A DNA stretch of 8,463 nucleotides from CBIFWW01 sp966186435 (GCA_966186435.1 CBIFWW010000141.1:1-8463); one strand, 5' to 3'; counted from the first letter of the stretch, positions 1 through 6,430 are shown. The notes: generated by a model from the sequence alone, not told the origin. Numbers and translations: made by a program.

Positions 1-133
1 TAATTTGTACGCTGACTTCGCCGTCGCTAAAGCGACCTACGGCGGCGTCGCCGAGAGAAGTGTACAGGCGGTTGGCAATACGTTGTGCTAGTTCCGGGGT
101 GGCGTTACCAGCAAAAAGCTTCATATCAGGCAC
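1..133 (-). CDS. prs: Ribose-phosphate pyrophosphokinase (PRPP synthetase), N-terminal fragment
   Basis: The enzyme transfers pyrophosphate from ATP to ribose-5-phosphate, making PRPP for purine, pyrimidine, NAD, histidine and tryptophan synthesis in the cytoplasm. Only the first 44 codons are present; the gene runs off the left edge. The translation begins MPDMKLFAGNATPEL and continues through RLYTSLGDAAVGRFSDGEV, the family's highly conserved amino terminus, essentially identical to the E. coli protein as I remember it. I chose the GTG at 133-131 because GAGG (plus-strand 142-145) lies 8 nt upstream of it. An in-frame ATG at 151-149 would add six residues (MPEVLL) but has no visible ribosome-binding site. 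The gene lies downstream of ispE on the same strand after 126 nt, and a promoter with a PurR-like operator sits inside ispE. The identity is secure; only the portion shown can be judged. Confidence 0.96.
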   Translation of the reverse strand, partial: MPDMKLFAGNATPELAQRIANRLYTSLGDAAVGRFSDGEVSVQI

Positions 134-162
134 GAGAAGAACCTCAGGCATGCGTCCAGTGG

Positions 163-195
163 TGGATAGCGGCGCGGGCAGGCGGGCGCTATCCA
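163..195 (-). repeat. 9-bp perfect inverted repeat in prs leader
   Basis: TGGATAGCG at 163-171 pairs perfectly with CGCTATCCA at 187-195, enclosing a 15-nt GC-rich loop. In the prs transcript the hairpin ends 17 nt before the GAGG ribosome-binding site, so it does not itself cover that site. There is no following T tract, which argues against an intrinsic terminator. Its function is unknown; it may protect the mRNA or form part of leader control. Confidence 0.55.
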
Positions 196-235
196 GGCGG
201 TGTATTAAAAGAGCGCGATGCAACGTCTGAAACGA

Positions 236-250
236 GGTGACGTTGTCACC
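236..250. repeat. 6-bp perfect inverted repeat just after ispE
   Basis: GGTGAC at 236-241 and GTCACC at 245-250 are perfect complements around a 3-nt loop. The repeat begins 9 nt beyond the ispE stop codon in the direction of transcription. It could be an RNA hairpin that marks the 3' end of ispE mRNA or a site bound by a dimeric protein. No T run follows on the minus strand, so it does not look like a Rho-independent terminator. Confidence 0.5.
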
Positions 251-259
251 AACACTCAG

Positions 260-1132
260 CTATTCCGGAATGATCTCCGCAGGGGACAACCTGTTATGCA
301 GCGGGGAAACGTTCACTCCGCGTGCCACAAAGCCCTGCGCCCATTCCGGAATTTGCTCAAGCACCTGACGGGCGGCGAGCGCGGTGTCAAATTCAGCAAA
401 CACACATGCTCCTGTGCCGGTCAGGCGCGACGGCGCGTATTCTAACAGCCAGCAAAGCAGCGTATCAACCTCACGAAATCGTTTTCTTGCGATAACCTCA
501 CAATCGTTACAAAATTCACATTTTAATAACGTCTGAATATCCCGTGCTGGCGTGCTTCTCGGCAAATCTGGGTCGTTAAAAATAATTGGCGTCCCGATGC
601 TCACCCCCGGGTGGGCCACCAGATACCATTTTTCTTCAGGATTTACCGGGGTTAACAGTTCACCCACCCCTTCGGCAAAGGCAGCATGGCCGCGAACAAA
701 CACCGGCACATCTGCCCCGAGGGTAATACCCGCCTGAGCAAGCTGGTCTTCGGACAGCCCGGTGCCCCACAGATGGTTCAGGGCCACCAGCACTGTGGCT
801 GCATTTGAGGAACCGCCCCCCAGACCGCCGCCCATTGGCAAGCGCTTATCAATGGTGATATCGGCCCCGGCCCCTGCGGGCAGGGTGCCGAGTGCGCGTG
901 CTTCCGCCATTAACAGGCGGGCCGCCCGCACGATAAGATTGGCTTCATTGGGCACCCCCTCCACGGGGGTCAGCAGATTCAGCTGCCCGTCCTGGCGGGG
1001 GGTAATGGTCAGCGTGTCCCCGTAATCCAGAAACTGGAACAGGGTTTGCAAATTGTGGTAGCCGTCGGGACGACGGCCGGTGATATAGAGAAAAAGGTTC
1101 AGTTTTGCCGGAGACGGCCAGGTGCTGGTCAT
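260..1132 (-). CDS. ispE: 4-diphosphocytidyl-2-C-methyl-D-erythritol kinase
   Basis: IspE phosphorylates the 2-hydroxyl of CDP-methylerythritol using ATP, the fourth step of the cytoplasmic MEP pathway to IPP and DMAPP. The 290-residue product is a GHMP kinase. The amino terminus WPSPAKLNLFLYITG carries the expected catalytic Lys10. The ATP-binding glycine-rich motif PMGGGLGGGSSNAA occupies 99-112, catalytic Asp141 lies in LGADVPVFVRGHAAFAEG, and the C-terminal GHMP motif is LTGTGACVFAEF. The length is about seven residues more than E. coli IspE (283 as I recall), because the tail after SPLH continues for eleven residues (NRLSPAEIIPE). The start lies 2 nt after the lolB stop with no strong ribosome-binding site, so translation is probably coupled to lolB. 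The promoter and operator for prs appear to be embedded in the codons for ARKRFREVD and those that follow. Confidence 0.97.
   Translation of the reverse strand: MTSTWPSPAKLNLFLYITGRRPDGYHNLQTLFQFLDYGDTLTITPRQDGQLNLLTPVEGVPNEANLIVRAARLLMAEARALGTLPAGAGADITIDKRLPMGGGLGGGSSNAATVLVALNHLWGTGLSEDQLAQAGITLGADVPVFVRGHAAFAEGVGELLTPVNPEEKWYLVAHPGVSIGTPIIFNDPDLPRSTPARDIQTLLKCEFCNDCEVIARKRFREVDTLLCWLLEYAPSRLTGTGACVFAEFDTALAARQVLEQIPEWAQGFVARGVNVSPLHNRLSPAEIIPE
439..468 (-). promoter_or_regulatory. Likely sigma-70 promoter for prs, inside ispE
   Basis: Read on the minus strand, TTGATA (468-463) is followed after 18 nt by TAGAAT (444-439). Each hexamer matches the sigma-70 consensus at five of six positions. 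Transcription would begin near 432, giving an untranslated leader of about 299 nt before the prs GTG. That agrees with the roughly 300-nt prs leader described for E. coli. The promoter lies wholly within ispE coding sequence and directly downstream of a PurR-like operator. Confidence 0.72.
473..488 (-). promoter_or_regulatory. Candidate PurR operator for prs
   Basis: The minus-strand 16-mer AAGAAAACGATTTCGT matches the PurR consensus ACGCAAACGTTTGCGT at 12 of 16 positions, including five of the six central bases AACGTT. It ends 4 nt upstream of the -35 box of the prs promoter. From memory, the E. coli prs operator recognised by PurR with hypoxanthine or guanine is AAGAAAACGTTTTCGC, which differs at only two positions (10 and 16) and encodes the same IspE peptide ARKRFR. 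Purine-dependent repression of prs is therefore likely conserved. One central T-to-A change may weaken the site. Confidence 0.65.
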
Positions 1133-1134
1133 GC

Positions 1135-1761
1135 TTATTTAACGATCCAATTATCCATTTTAAGCTTGATCCGCAGGCTACCCTGGGTTAGCTCCATATT
1201 GGAGGGTAAAGAAGGCTGAGTGGTGCTGCTGTAGTCGTTGTACACCACATGCCAGGTTTTGCCGTCCGGGCCGGTATAGTTCAGCTCGCTCAGACGGAAC
1301 TGGTCATCCAGCTTATAATCGGTGGAGTCACCAGGCAGGCCAAGCATCCACTGGCGCAGGCTATCGATAGGGATAGGCATCCCGGTCAGTTTGTAAATCA
1401 TGTCCTGGGCATCGGTCGATACGTAATGCTTGCCTTTATTATCAACCAGCTCCACGGTACCCGGCTTGGCGTTCAGCTCCAGTTCGGTGCTACCCAATGG
1501 GTTGGTGAGCAGCAGGCGGTAGCGGTCGGCCCCGGTTTGTTGCCAGAAGAAGCGGGCATAGACTTTTTGCTGATCGGACAGAAATGCGAAGGCTCCCCGG
1601 GCTTGATATTGACTCAGGCCGCGTACCTGTTGTTGGTGCTGTTGCCACTGTGGGGCGTTCGGGCTTTGGCCCGGGCCTTTAGGTGCATTGGTGGCACAGG
1701 CGGCCAGCATCAGGCTGGCAAGGGGGAGAAAGCGCATCAGGCGCAGGCAAGTCTTAGACAT
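1135..1761 (-). CDS. lolB: Outer-membrane lipoprotein receptor LolB
   Basis: LolB accepts lipoproteins from the periplasmic carrier LolA and inserts them into the inner leaflet of the outer membrane; it is itself a lipoprotein. The 208-residue precursor has a short basic start, a hydrophobic core and the lipobox LAAC with Cys22 as lipidation site. The residue after the cysteine is Ala, not Asp, which fits sorting to the outer membrane. The mature part contains ARGAFAFLSDQQKVYARFFWQQ and LLLTNPLGSTELEL. In the latter, Leu89 (mature residue 68) corresponds to the protruding-loop leucine known to drive membrane insertion in E. coli. The protein ends MDNWIVK as in E. coli. AAGGA lies about 11 nt before the ATG. 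The gene is divergent from hemA and leads the lolB-ispE pair. Confidence 0.97.
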   Translation of the reverse strand: MSKTCLRLMRFLPLASLMLAACATNAPKGPGQSPNAPQWQQHQQQVRGLSQYQARGAFAFLSDQQKVYARFFWQQTGADRYRLLLTNPLGSTELELNAKPGTVELVDNKGKHYVSTDAQDMIYKLTGMPIPIDSLRQWMLGLPGDSTDYKLDDQFRLSELNYTGPDGKTWHVVYNDYSSTTQPSLPSNMELTQGSLRIKLKMDNWIVK

Positions 1762-1954
1762 AGTAAGGCGGGTCCTTTGTTCTAGCTATTAACATGCAAT
1801 GCTAGCCGCCGAACCTACGGGCGTCTATGGCAACTTAACTGAAATCATCAAATTACCTCTTAGTGCGATATCAGACCGTCCCTTTTATTGATCCCACGCA
1901 TCCTGTATGATGCCACCAGAAGTCCATATCAAAATCGGTATTATTCCTGCTCAA
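1762..1954. promoter_or_regulatory. Divergent lolB/hemA intergenic region
   Basis: This 193-nt region separates the divergent lolB and hemA starts and must hold the promoters for both directions. The lolB ribosome-binding site (AAGGA on the minus strand) is near its left edge. A TATGAT hexamer suited to hemA is at 1906-1911. I could not find a convincing -35/-10 pair for lolB; weak AT-rich candidates occur on the minus strand near 1785-1795. No ORF or strong hairpin is seen here. Confidence 0.5.
1906..1911 (+). promoter_or_regulatory. Probable hemA -10 box
   Basis: TATGAT at 1906-1911 matches the sigma-70 -10 consensus at five of six positions and lies 43 nt upstream of the hemA ATG. Transcription would begin near 1918 and give a leader of roughly 37 nt. 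No strong -35 element stands at 17 nt; the bases there are TTTTAT (1883-1888). The promoter may therefore be weak or rely on other contacts. The position resembles that of the P1 promoter of enterobacterial hemA. Confidence 0.45.
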
Positions 1955-3211
1955 ATGACCCTTTTAGCATTAGGCATCAACCACAAGACGGCGCCCGTAT
2001 CGCTGCGAGAACGCGTGACGTTTTCGCCGGATACCCTTGACCAGGCGTTGGAAAGTCTCTTGTCTCAGCCAAATGTTCAGGGCGGCGTGGTGCTTTCCAC
2101 CTGCAACCGTACCGAGCTATACCTTAGTGTTGAAGAGCAAGATAACGCTCAGGAATATTTGATCCGCTGGCTATGCGACTATCACCAGCTTAATGAATCC
2201 GAACTGCGTAACAGCGTCTACTGGCATCAAAATAATGATGCTGTGAGCCACCTGATGCGGGTAGCCAGCGGTCTCGACTCCTTGATCCTCGGAGAACCGC
2301 AAATTTTAGGCCAGGTCAAAAAAGCCTTTGCTGATTCCCAACGGGGCTATCTGAATGTCAGCGAGCTGGAACGCATGTTCCAGAAGTCTTTCTCCGTGGC
2401 TAAGCGGGTACGTACTGAAACAGAAATCGGCGCCAGCGCGGTGTCGGTGGCTTTTGCCGCCTGTACCCTGGCACGCCAAATCTTTGAATCCCTCAGCACT
2501 GTTACCGTGTTGCTGGTGGGCGCAGGGGAGACCATCGAACTGGCTGCTCGTCATCTGCGGGAACACCACGTTAAAAAAATGATCATTGCCAACCGCACCC
2601 GCGAGCGCGCCCAGCGCCTGGCGGAGGAAGTCGGGGCAGAAGTCATTAGCCTGGCGGATATCGACACCCGTTTGCAGGATGCTGATATTGTGATTAGCTC
2701 CACCGCCAGCTCGCTGCCGATTATCGGCAAGGGGATGGTTGAGCGGGCGCTGAAGGCGCGGCGTAATCAGCCGATGCTGCTGGTAGATATTGCGGTACCA
2801 CGGGATGTAGAGCCGGAAGTGTCTAAGCTTGCGAATGCCTATCTTTATGGGGTTGATGACCTTCAGGCAATCATTTCCCACAACATGGCCCAGCGTAAAG
2901 CGGCGGCGGTGGAAGCGGAAACGATTGTCGCTCAGGAAACCGGCGAATTTATGGCCTGGCTGCGCGCGCAAGGCGCCAGCGAGTCAATTCGCGATTACCG
3001 CAGTCAGGCGGAGCAGATCCGCGATGAATTAAGTGCCAAAGCTCTGGCCAGCCTCCAGCAGGGTGGCGATGCTGAAGCCGTGCTCAAAGATCTGGCCTGG
3101 AAATTAACCAACCGCTTGATCCATGCCCCAACCAAATCTCTTCAGCAGGCCGCCCGCGACGGGGATGACGGTCGCCTGAATCTATTGCGTAATAGCCTCG
3201 GGCTGGATTAG
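1955..3211 (+). CDS. hemA: Glutamyl-tRNA reductase
   Basis: HemA reduces glutamyl-tRNA(Glu) with NADPH to glutamate-1-semialdehyde, the first committed step of C5-pathway tetrapyrrole synthesis. The product has 418 residues, the same length as E. coli HemA as I recall. The catalytic Cys50 lies in STCNRTELY (48-56). The region GLDSLILGEPQILGQVKKAF (106-125) is the family signature, VLLVGAGETIELAARHL begins the NADPH-binding Rossmann fold, and a helical dimerisation domain closes the protein. Cys170, reported to take part in haem-dependent regulation in Salmonella HemA, is present. I start at the ATG at 1955 because MTLLALGINHKTAPVSLRER matches the family exactly. The in-frame ATGs at 1907 and 1910 overlap the -10 box. 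The TLL residues after Met fit the N-terminal degron through which Lon and ClpAP degrade HemA when haem is plentiful. No strong ribosome-binding site is seen. Confidence 0.97.
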   Translation: MTLLALGINHKTAPVSLRERVTFSPDTLDQALESLLSQPNVQGGVVLSTCNRTELYLSVEEQDNAQEYLIRWLCDYHQLNESELRNSVYWHQNNDAVSHLMRVASGLDSLILGEPQILGQVKKAFADSQRGYLNVSELERMFQKSFSVAKRVRTETEIGASAVSVAFAACTLARQIFESLSTVTVLLVGAGETIELAARHLREHHVKKMIIANRTRERAQRLAEEVGAEVISLADIDTRLQDADIVISSTASSLPIIGKGMVERALKARRNQPMLLVDIAVPRDVEPEVSKLANAYLYGVDDLQAIISHNMAQRKAAAVEAETIVAQETGEFMAWLRAQGASESIRDYRSQAEQIRDELSAKALASLQQGGDAEAVLKDLAWKLTNRLIHAPTKSLQQAARDGDDGRLNLLRNSLGLD

Positions 3212-3252
3212 CCCATTACCCTCAATAATTTTAAAAAGGTGAATTTACACCC

Positions 3253-4335
3253 ATGAAGCCTTCTATTGTTGCCAAACTGGAAGCCCTGCAAGAGCGCCAT
3301 GAAGAAGTTCAGGCCCTGCTGGGTGATGCCAGCACCATCGCTGACCAGGATCGTTTCCGTGCTTTATCCCGCGAATATTCCCAGCTGAGCGATGTTTCCC
3401 GCTGCTTCCTTGAATGGCGCCAGGCCCAGGATGATATCGAAACCGCCCAGAGCATGCTCGACGATCCTGAAATGAAAGAAATGGCCCAAGAAGAGATGCA
3501 GACGGCCCGTCAGCATAGCGAAGCGCTGGAGCAACAGCTCCAGGTGCTGCTGCTGCCGAAAGATCCCGACGATGAGCACAATGCTTATGTCGAAGTACGC
3601 GCCGGGACTGGCGGCGATGAAGCAGCGCTGTTTGCCGGTGACCTGTTCCGGATGTACAGCCGCTTTGCTGAATCCCGCCGCTGGCGTGTGGAAGTGATGA
3701 GTGCCAGTGAAGGTGAACACGGCGGCTACAAAGAAGTGATCGCCAAAGTCAGCGGCGATGGTGTTTACGGCGTGCTGAAGTTTGAATCCGGCGGCCACCG
3801 CGTCCAGCGTGTGCCTGCCACGGAATCCCAGGGCCGTATCCACACCTCCGCTTGTACTGTGGCGGTAATGCCGGAACTTCCGGAAGCGGAACTGCCGGAT
3901 ATCAACCCGGCCGATTTGCGGATTGATACCTTCCGTTCTTCCGGGGCCGGTGGCCAGCACGTAAACACCACCGATTCCGCCATCCGTATTACCCACTTGC
4001 CAACCGGCATCGTGGTGGAGTGCCAGGACGAGCGTTCTCAGCACAAGAACAAAGCCAAAGCGCTGTCGGTGTTAGGCTCACGTATCCGTGCCGCTGAACT
4101 GGCAAAACGCCAGCAGGCGGAAGCTTCAACTCGTCGTAACCTGTTGGGGAGCGGGGACCGTTCCGACCGTAACCGGACTTACAACTTCCCGCAGGGGCGT
4201 GTGACTGACCACCGCATTAATCTGACGATTTATCGTTTGGATGAAGTGATGGAAGGTAAGCTGGATAGCCTGATTGACCCGATCATTCAGGAACACCAGG
4301 CCGACCAGTTAGCGGCACTGTCCGAGCAGGAATAA
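3253..4335 (+). CDS. prfA: Peptide chain release factor 1
   Basis: RF1 recognises UAA and UAG in the ribosomal A site and triggers hydrolysis of peptidyl-tRNA. The 360-residue product has the family's normal length. It shows an N-terminal coiled helical domain (about 1-100), then VRAGTGGDEAALFAGDL. The codon-recognition motif PAT occupies 188-190, typical of RF1 rather than RF2 (SPF). The catalytic GGQ loop is SSGAGGQHVNTTDSA with Gln235. AAAAAGGTGA lies upstream of the ATG with about 11 nt from AGGTG to the start. The gene follows hemA by 41 nt without a terminator, so it is likely co-transcribed. It overlaps by one base with prmC, whose product methylates Gln235. No programmed frameshift is present, as expected for RF1 in contrast to RF2. 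Confidence 0.98.
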   Translation: MKPSIVAKLEALQERHEEVQALLGDASTIADQDRFRALSREYSQLSDVSRCFLEWRQAQDDIETAQSMLDDPEMKEMAQEEMQTARQHSEALEQQLQVLLLPKDPDDEHNAYVEVRAGTGGDEAALFAGDLFRMYSRFAESRRWRVEVMSASEGEHGGYKEVIAKVSGDGVYGVLKFESGGHRVQRVPATESQGRIHTSACTVAVMPELPEAELPDINPADLRIDTFRSSGAGGQHVNTTDSAIRITHLPTGIVVECQDERSQHKNKAKALSVLGSRIRAAELAKRQQAEASTRRNLLGSGDRSDRNRTYNFPQGRVTDHRINLTIYRLDEVMEGKLDSLIDPIIQEHQADQLAALSEQE

Positions 4336-5165
4336 TGGATTTTCAGCATTGGCTAAGCCAGGCAATTTCACGGCTTAAGGGCAGTGAAAGCCCGAAGCGG
4401 GATGCAGAGATCCTGCTGGAGACCGTCACCGGTAAGGGGCGTGGTTTCATTATGGCCTTTGGTGAAACGCTGCTTGCCGCCGATCAGTTGGCGGAGCTGG
4501 AAGGTCTGTTGGCACGGCGGGTAAACGGTGAACCGGTGGCCTACCTCACTGGCACCCGCGAGTTTTGGTCTTTGCCACTGCGGGTTTCCCCGGCCACGCT
4601 GATCCCGCGCCCGGATACCGAATGCCTGGTGGAACAAGCGCTGAACCGCCTGCCATCAACACCCTGCGCCATCCTGGATCTGGGTACCGGTACCGGGGCC
4701 ATTGCACTGGCCCTGGCTAGCGAACGCCCGGATTGCGCGGTAACGGCGGTGGACGTGATGCCCGATGCCGTTACCCTGGCGCAGCGTAATGCTGATGAAC
4801 TGGGTATAGGGAATGTCACTGTGCTGCAAAGCAACTGGTTCAGTGCGCTGGCGGGACGTCGTTTTCAGCTGATTACCAGCAATCCGCCTTATATCGATGA
4901 AGCCGATCCCCACCTGGCCCAGGGTGATGTGCGCTTTGAGCCGCGCAGTGCGCTGGTGGCACCGGATCACGGATTAAGCGATATCAAAACCCTGGTGCAG
5001 GATACCCTGGCCCATCTGTTACCGGCTGGGTGGTTATTGATTGAGCATGGCTGGCAGCAGGGGGAAGCCGTGCGCGGTTTTTTCCAGAGTGCCGGTTTCA
5101 GCCATGTGGAAACCTGCCTGGATTACGGCGGCAATGAACGCCTGACCGTAGGGCAGTACAACTAA
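4335..5165 (+). CDS. prmC: Release factor glutamine N5-methyltransferase
   Basis: PrmC (formerly HemK) transfers a methyl group from S-adenosylmethionine to the GGQ glutamine of RF1 and RF2, which raises termination efficiency. The 276-residue protein has an N-terminal helical release-factor-binding domain (about 1-80). The catalytic Rossmann domain follows, with motif I at 113-128 (ILDLGTGTGAIALALA), an acidic residue for SAM ribose binding in VTAVDVMPDA (Asp140), and the NPPY active-site tetrad at 183-186 that holds the glutamine amide. The start shares a base with the prfA stop (TAATG), which suggests translational coupling and roughly matched production of enzyme and substrate. It was once thought a haem gene because of its closeness to hemA. 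The assignment is secure. Confidence 0.97.
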   Translation: MDFQHWLSQAISRLKGSESPKRDAEILLETVTGKGRGFIMAFGETLLAADQLAELEGLLARRVNGEPVAYLTGTREFWSLPLRVSPATLIPRPDTECLVEQALNRLPSTPCAILDLGTGTGAIALALASERPDCAVTAVDVMPDAVTLAQRNADELGIGNVTVLQSNWFSALAGRRFQLITSNPPYIDEADPHLAQGDVRFEPRSALVAPDHGLSDIKTLVQDTLAHLLPAGWLLIEHGWQQGEAVRGFFQSAGFSHVETCLDYGGNERLTVGQYN

Positions 5166-5182
5166 AATAAGGAAAAGGATTA

Positions 5183-5578
5183 GTGGCAGCTTATTTTGCG
5201 TTTAAACATCTTCATATTTTGACTGCGGTGATCTCCATCGCCCTGTTTATTTTGCGTTACTGGTGGCAATACCGTGCTTCGCCAATGGCGTCAAAGCGTT
5301 GGGTGCGGATTGTGCCCCATGTAAATGACACCCTGTTACTGCTGAGCGGGGTAGGTTTGGTGTTGATTACCCATTTCTATCCCTTCAGCCCGCAAGGCGC
5401 ATGGCTGACTGAAAAGCTGTTTGGCGTTATCATCTACATCGTTTTAGGCTTTATCGCGCTGGGCCGTCGCCCGCGTAGCCAGCAAATCAGGCTATTTGCC
5501 TTCCTGCTGGGGCTGGTGGTGCTGTATGTCATCATTAAGCTTGCCGCCACAAAAATACCGTTATTGGGGATTGTATGA
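5183..5578 (+). CDS. sirB2: SirB2 family inner-membrane protein
   Basis: This 131-residue, strongly hydrophobic protein corresponds to YchQ/SirB2 of E. coli and Salmonella. Four membrane segments are visible at about 12-28, 48-65, 79-94 and 104-121. They are joined by basic loops (QYRASPMASKRWVR and GRRPRSQQIR) that probably face the cytoplasm. Histidines lie near membrane ends (KHLH at 8-11 and PHVND at 45-49), a recurring feature of the family whose meaning is unknown. The start is a GTG, preceded by AAAAGG about 6 nt upstream. The gene follows prmC by 17 nt and overlaps sirB1 by 4 nt (ATGA), so the two sirB products are probably made together. The sirB locus was named for a regulatory effect on Salmonella invasion genes; the biochemical role is not established. 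Confidence 0.92.
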   Translation: MAAYFAFKHLHILTAVISIALFILRYWWQYRASPMASKRWVRIVPHVNDTLLLLSGVGLVLITHFYPFSPQGAWLTEKLFGVIIYIVLGFIALGRRPRSQQIRLFAFLLGLVVLYVIIKLAATKIPLLGIV

Positions 5579-6384
5579 AGTCGTTGGCTGATTTCGAATT
5601 TAACCAGGCACCACTTTGCGAAGGCATGATTTTGGTTTCGCAAATTATCAGAAATGACTTCCCGAGCCAGGAGGTTCGCGACCAGTTAGACGCTCTGGTG
5701 AAACGCGCCCGGGAAGAGATCTGCGAAGGGCAACATCAGGATCTTCAGCTGGAGAAACTGGTGGAGCTGTTTTACGGCGAATGGGGCTTTAAAGATGCCG
5801 GTGGGGTTTACCGCCTGTCCGATGCCCTGTGGCTGGATAAGGTTCTCAAAACTCGTCAGGGGAGTGCGGTTTCCCTGGGGGCGATTATGCTGTGGATTGC
5901 CGGTCAACTGGATATTCCGCTGATGCCGGTGATCTTCCCCACTCAGTTGCTGCTGCGTGCCGACTGGATGGATGGCGAAATGTGGTTAATCAACCCATTC
6001 AATGGCGATACCCTCGACGAGCACACGCTGGAAGTCTGGATCAAAGGCAATATCAGCCCATCGGCGCAATTGTTTGATGAAGATTTAGATGAGGCGGAAA
6101 ACGCCGAGGTGATCCGCAAGCTGCTGGATACCCTGAAGTCTTCCCTGATGGAAGAGCGGCAGATGGAGCTGGCGCTAAAGGCCAATGAGGCCTTGCTACA
6201 GTTTAATCCGGAAGACCCCTATGAAATCCGCGACCGTGGCCTCATTTATGCCCAGCTGGACTGTGAGCATGTGGCCGTCAGCGATCTCAGCTATTTTGTC
6301 GAGCATTGCCCGGAAGATCCGATCAGCGAGATGATCAAAGCGCAGATTAATAATATCGTTCAGAAGCAGGTTACCCTGCACTGA
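5575..6384 (+). CDS. sirB1: SirB1 family protein, transglutaminase-like fold plus TPR
   Basis: The 269-residue soluble protein matches YchA/SirB1. Residues about 30-165 resemble the transglutaminase-like core 2 domain, including FYGEWGFKDAGGVYRLSDALWLD and RQGSAVSLGAIMLWIAGQLDIPLMPVIFPTQLLLR. Where true transglutaminases have the catalytic Cys this protein has Ser100 (AVSL), and the histidine commonly seen in related FPGH-type sequences is Gln124 (FPTQ), so catalysis by the usual triad is unlikely. Residues about 195-255 (ALKANEALLQFNPEDPYEIRDRG and on) look like TPR repeats, suggesting a binding role. The ATG overlaps the sirB2 stop, and GGGGA lies about 5 nt upstream. The molecular function is unknown; the family assignment is firm. 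Confidence 0.93.
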   Translation: MKSLADFEFNQAPLCEGMILVSQIIRNDFPSQEVRDQLDALVKRAREEICEGQHQDLQLEKLVELFYGEWGFKDAGGVYRLSDALWLDKVLKTRQGSAVSLGAIMLWIAGQLDIPLMPVIFPTQLLLRADWMDGEMWLINPFNGDTLDEHTLEVWIKGNISPSAQLFDEDLDEAENAEVIRKLLDTLKSSLMEERQMELALKANEALLQFNPEDPYEIRDRGLIYAQLDCEHVAVSDLSYFVEHCPEDPISEMIKAQINNIVQKQVTLH

Positions 6385-6430
6385 TTCTAGATTAGCTCTG
6401 AATACCTATTACCTGAAATAAGGCGAAGAT

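Larger units (their letters stand above)
134..259 (-). other. ispE-prs intergenic region, 5' leader of prs
   Basis: This 126-nt spacer between the ispE stop and the prs start has no credible ORF. It would form the last part of the prs leader RNA if transcription starts at the promoter seen inside ispE. It contains two perfect inverted repeats (236-250 and 163-195) listed separately. A TTTAAT-like hexamer occurs around 204-209 on the minus strand, but no -35 box at proper spacing accompanies it, so I do not call a local promoter. No T run follows either hairpin, so an intrinsic terminator between ispE and prs is unlikely and read-through from lolB-ispE into prs is plausible. Confidence 0.6.

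Noticed and set aside
149..151. ATG start for prs six codons upstream of the GTG
   Set aside because: There is no ribosome-binding site before it, while the GTG has GAGG at good spacing and matches the known amino terminus.
236..250. Intrinsic terminator after ispE
   Set aside because: The stem is short and no T run follows on the transcribed strand, so it is listed only as an inverted repeat.
303..318. Possible PurR box GGGGAAACGTTCACTC in the ispE tail
   Set aside because: Only about 9 of 16 positions fit the consensus, the flanks are wrong and no promoter is adjacent. The site at 473-488 is far better in sequence and position.
1249..1785. 178-codon plus-strand ORF opposite lolB
   Set aside because: It is antisense to a firmly identified gene, its product is low in complexity and matches no family I know, and it has no ribosome-binding site. 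It arises from the codon bias of lolB.
1888..1911. TTGATC plus TATGAT as a full hemA promoter
   Set aside because: The spacing is only 12 nt, too short for sigma-70; only the -10 element is retained.
2306..2971. 221-codon minus-strand ORF opposite hemA
   Set aside because: It is antisense to conserved HemA coding sequence with no start signal or domain; a chance open frame.
3364..4044. 226-codon minus-strand ORF opposite prfA
   Set aside because: It is a shadow of the RF1 reading frame, with runs of His and Phe and no family resemblance.
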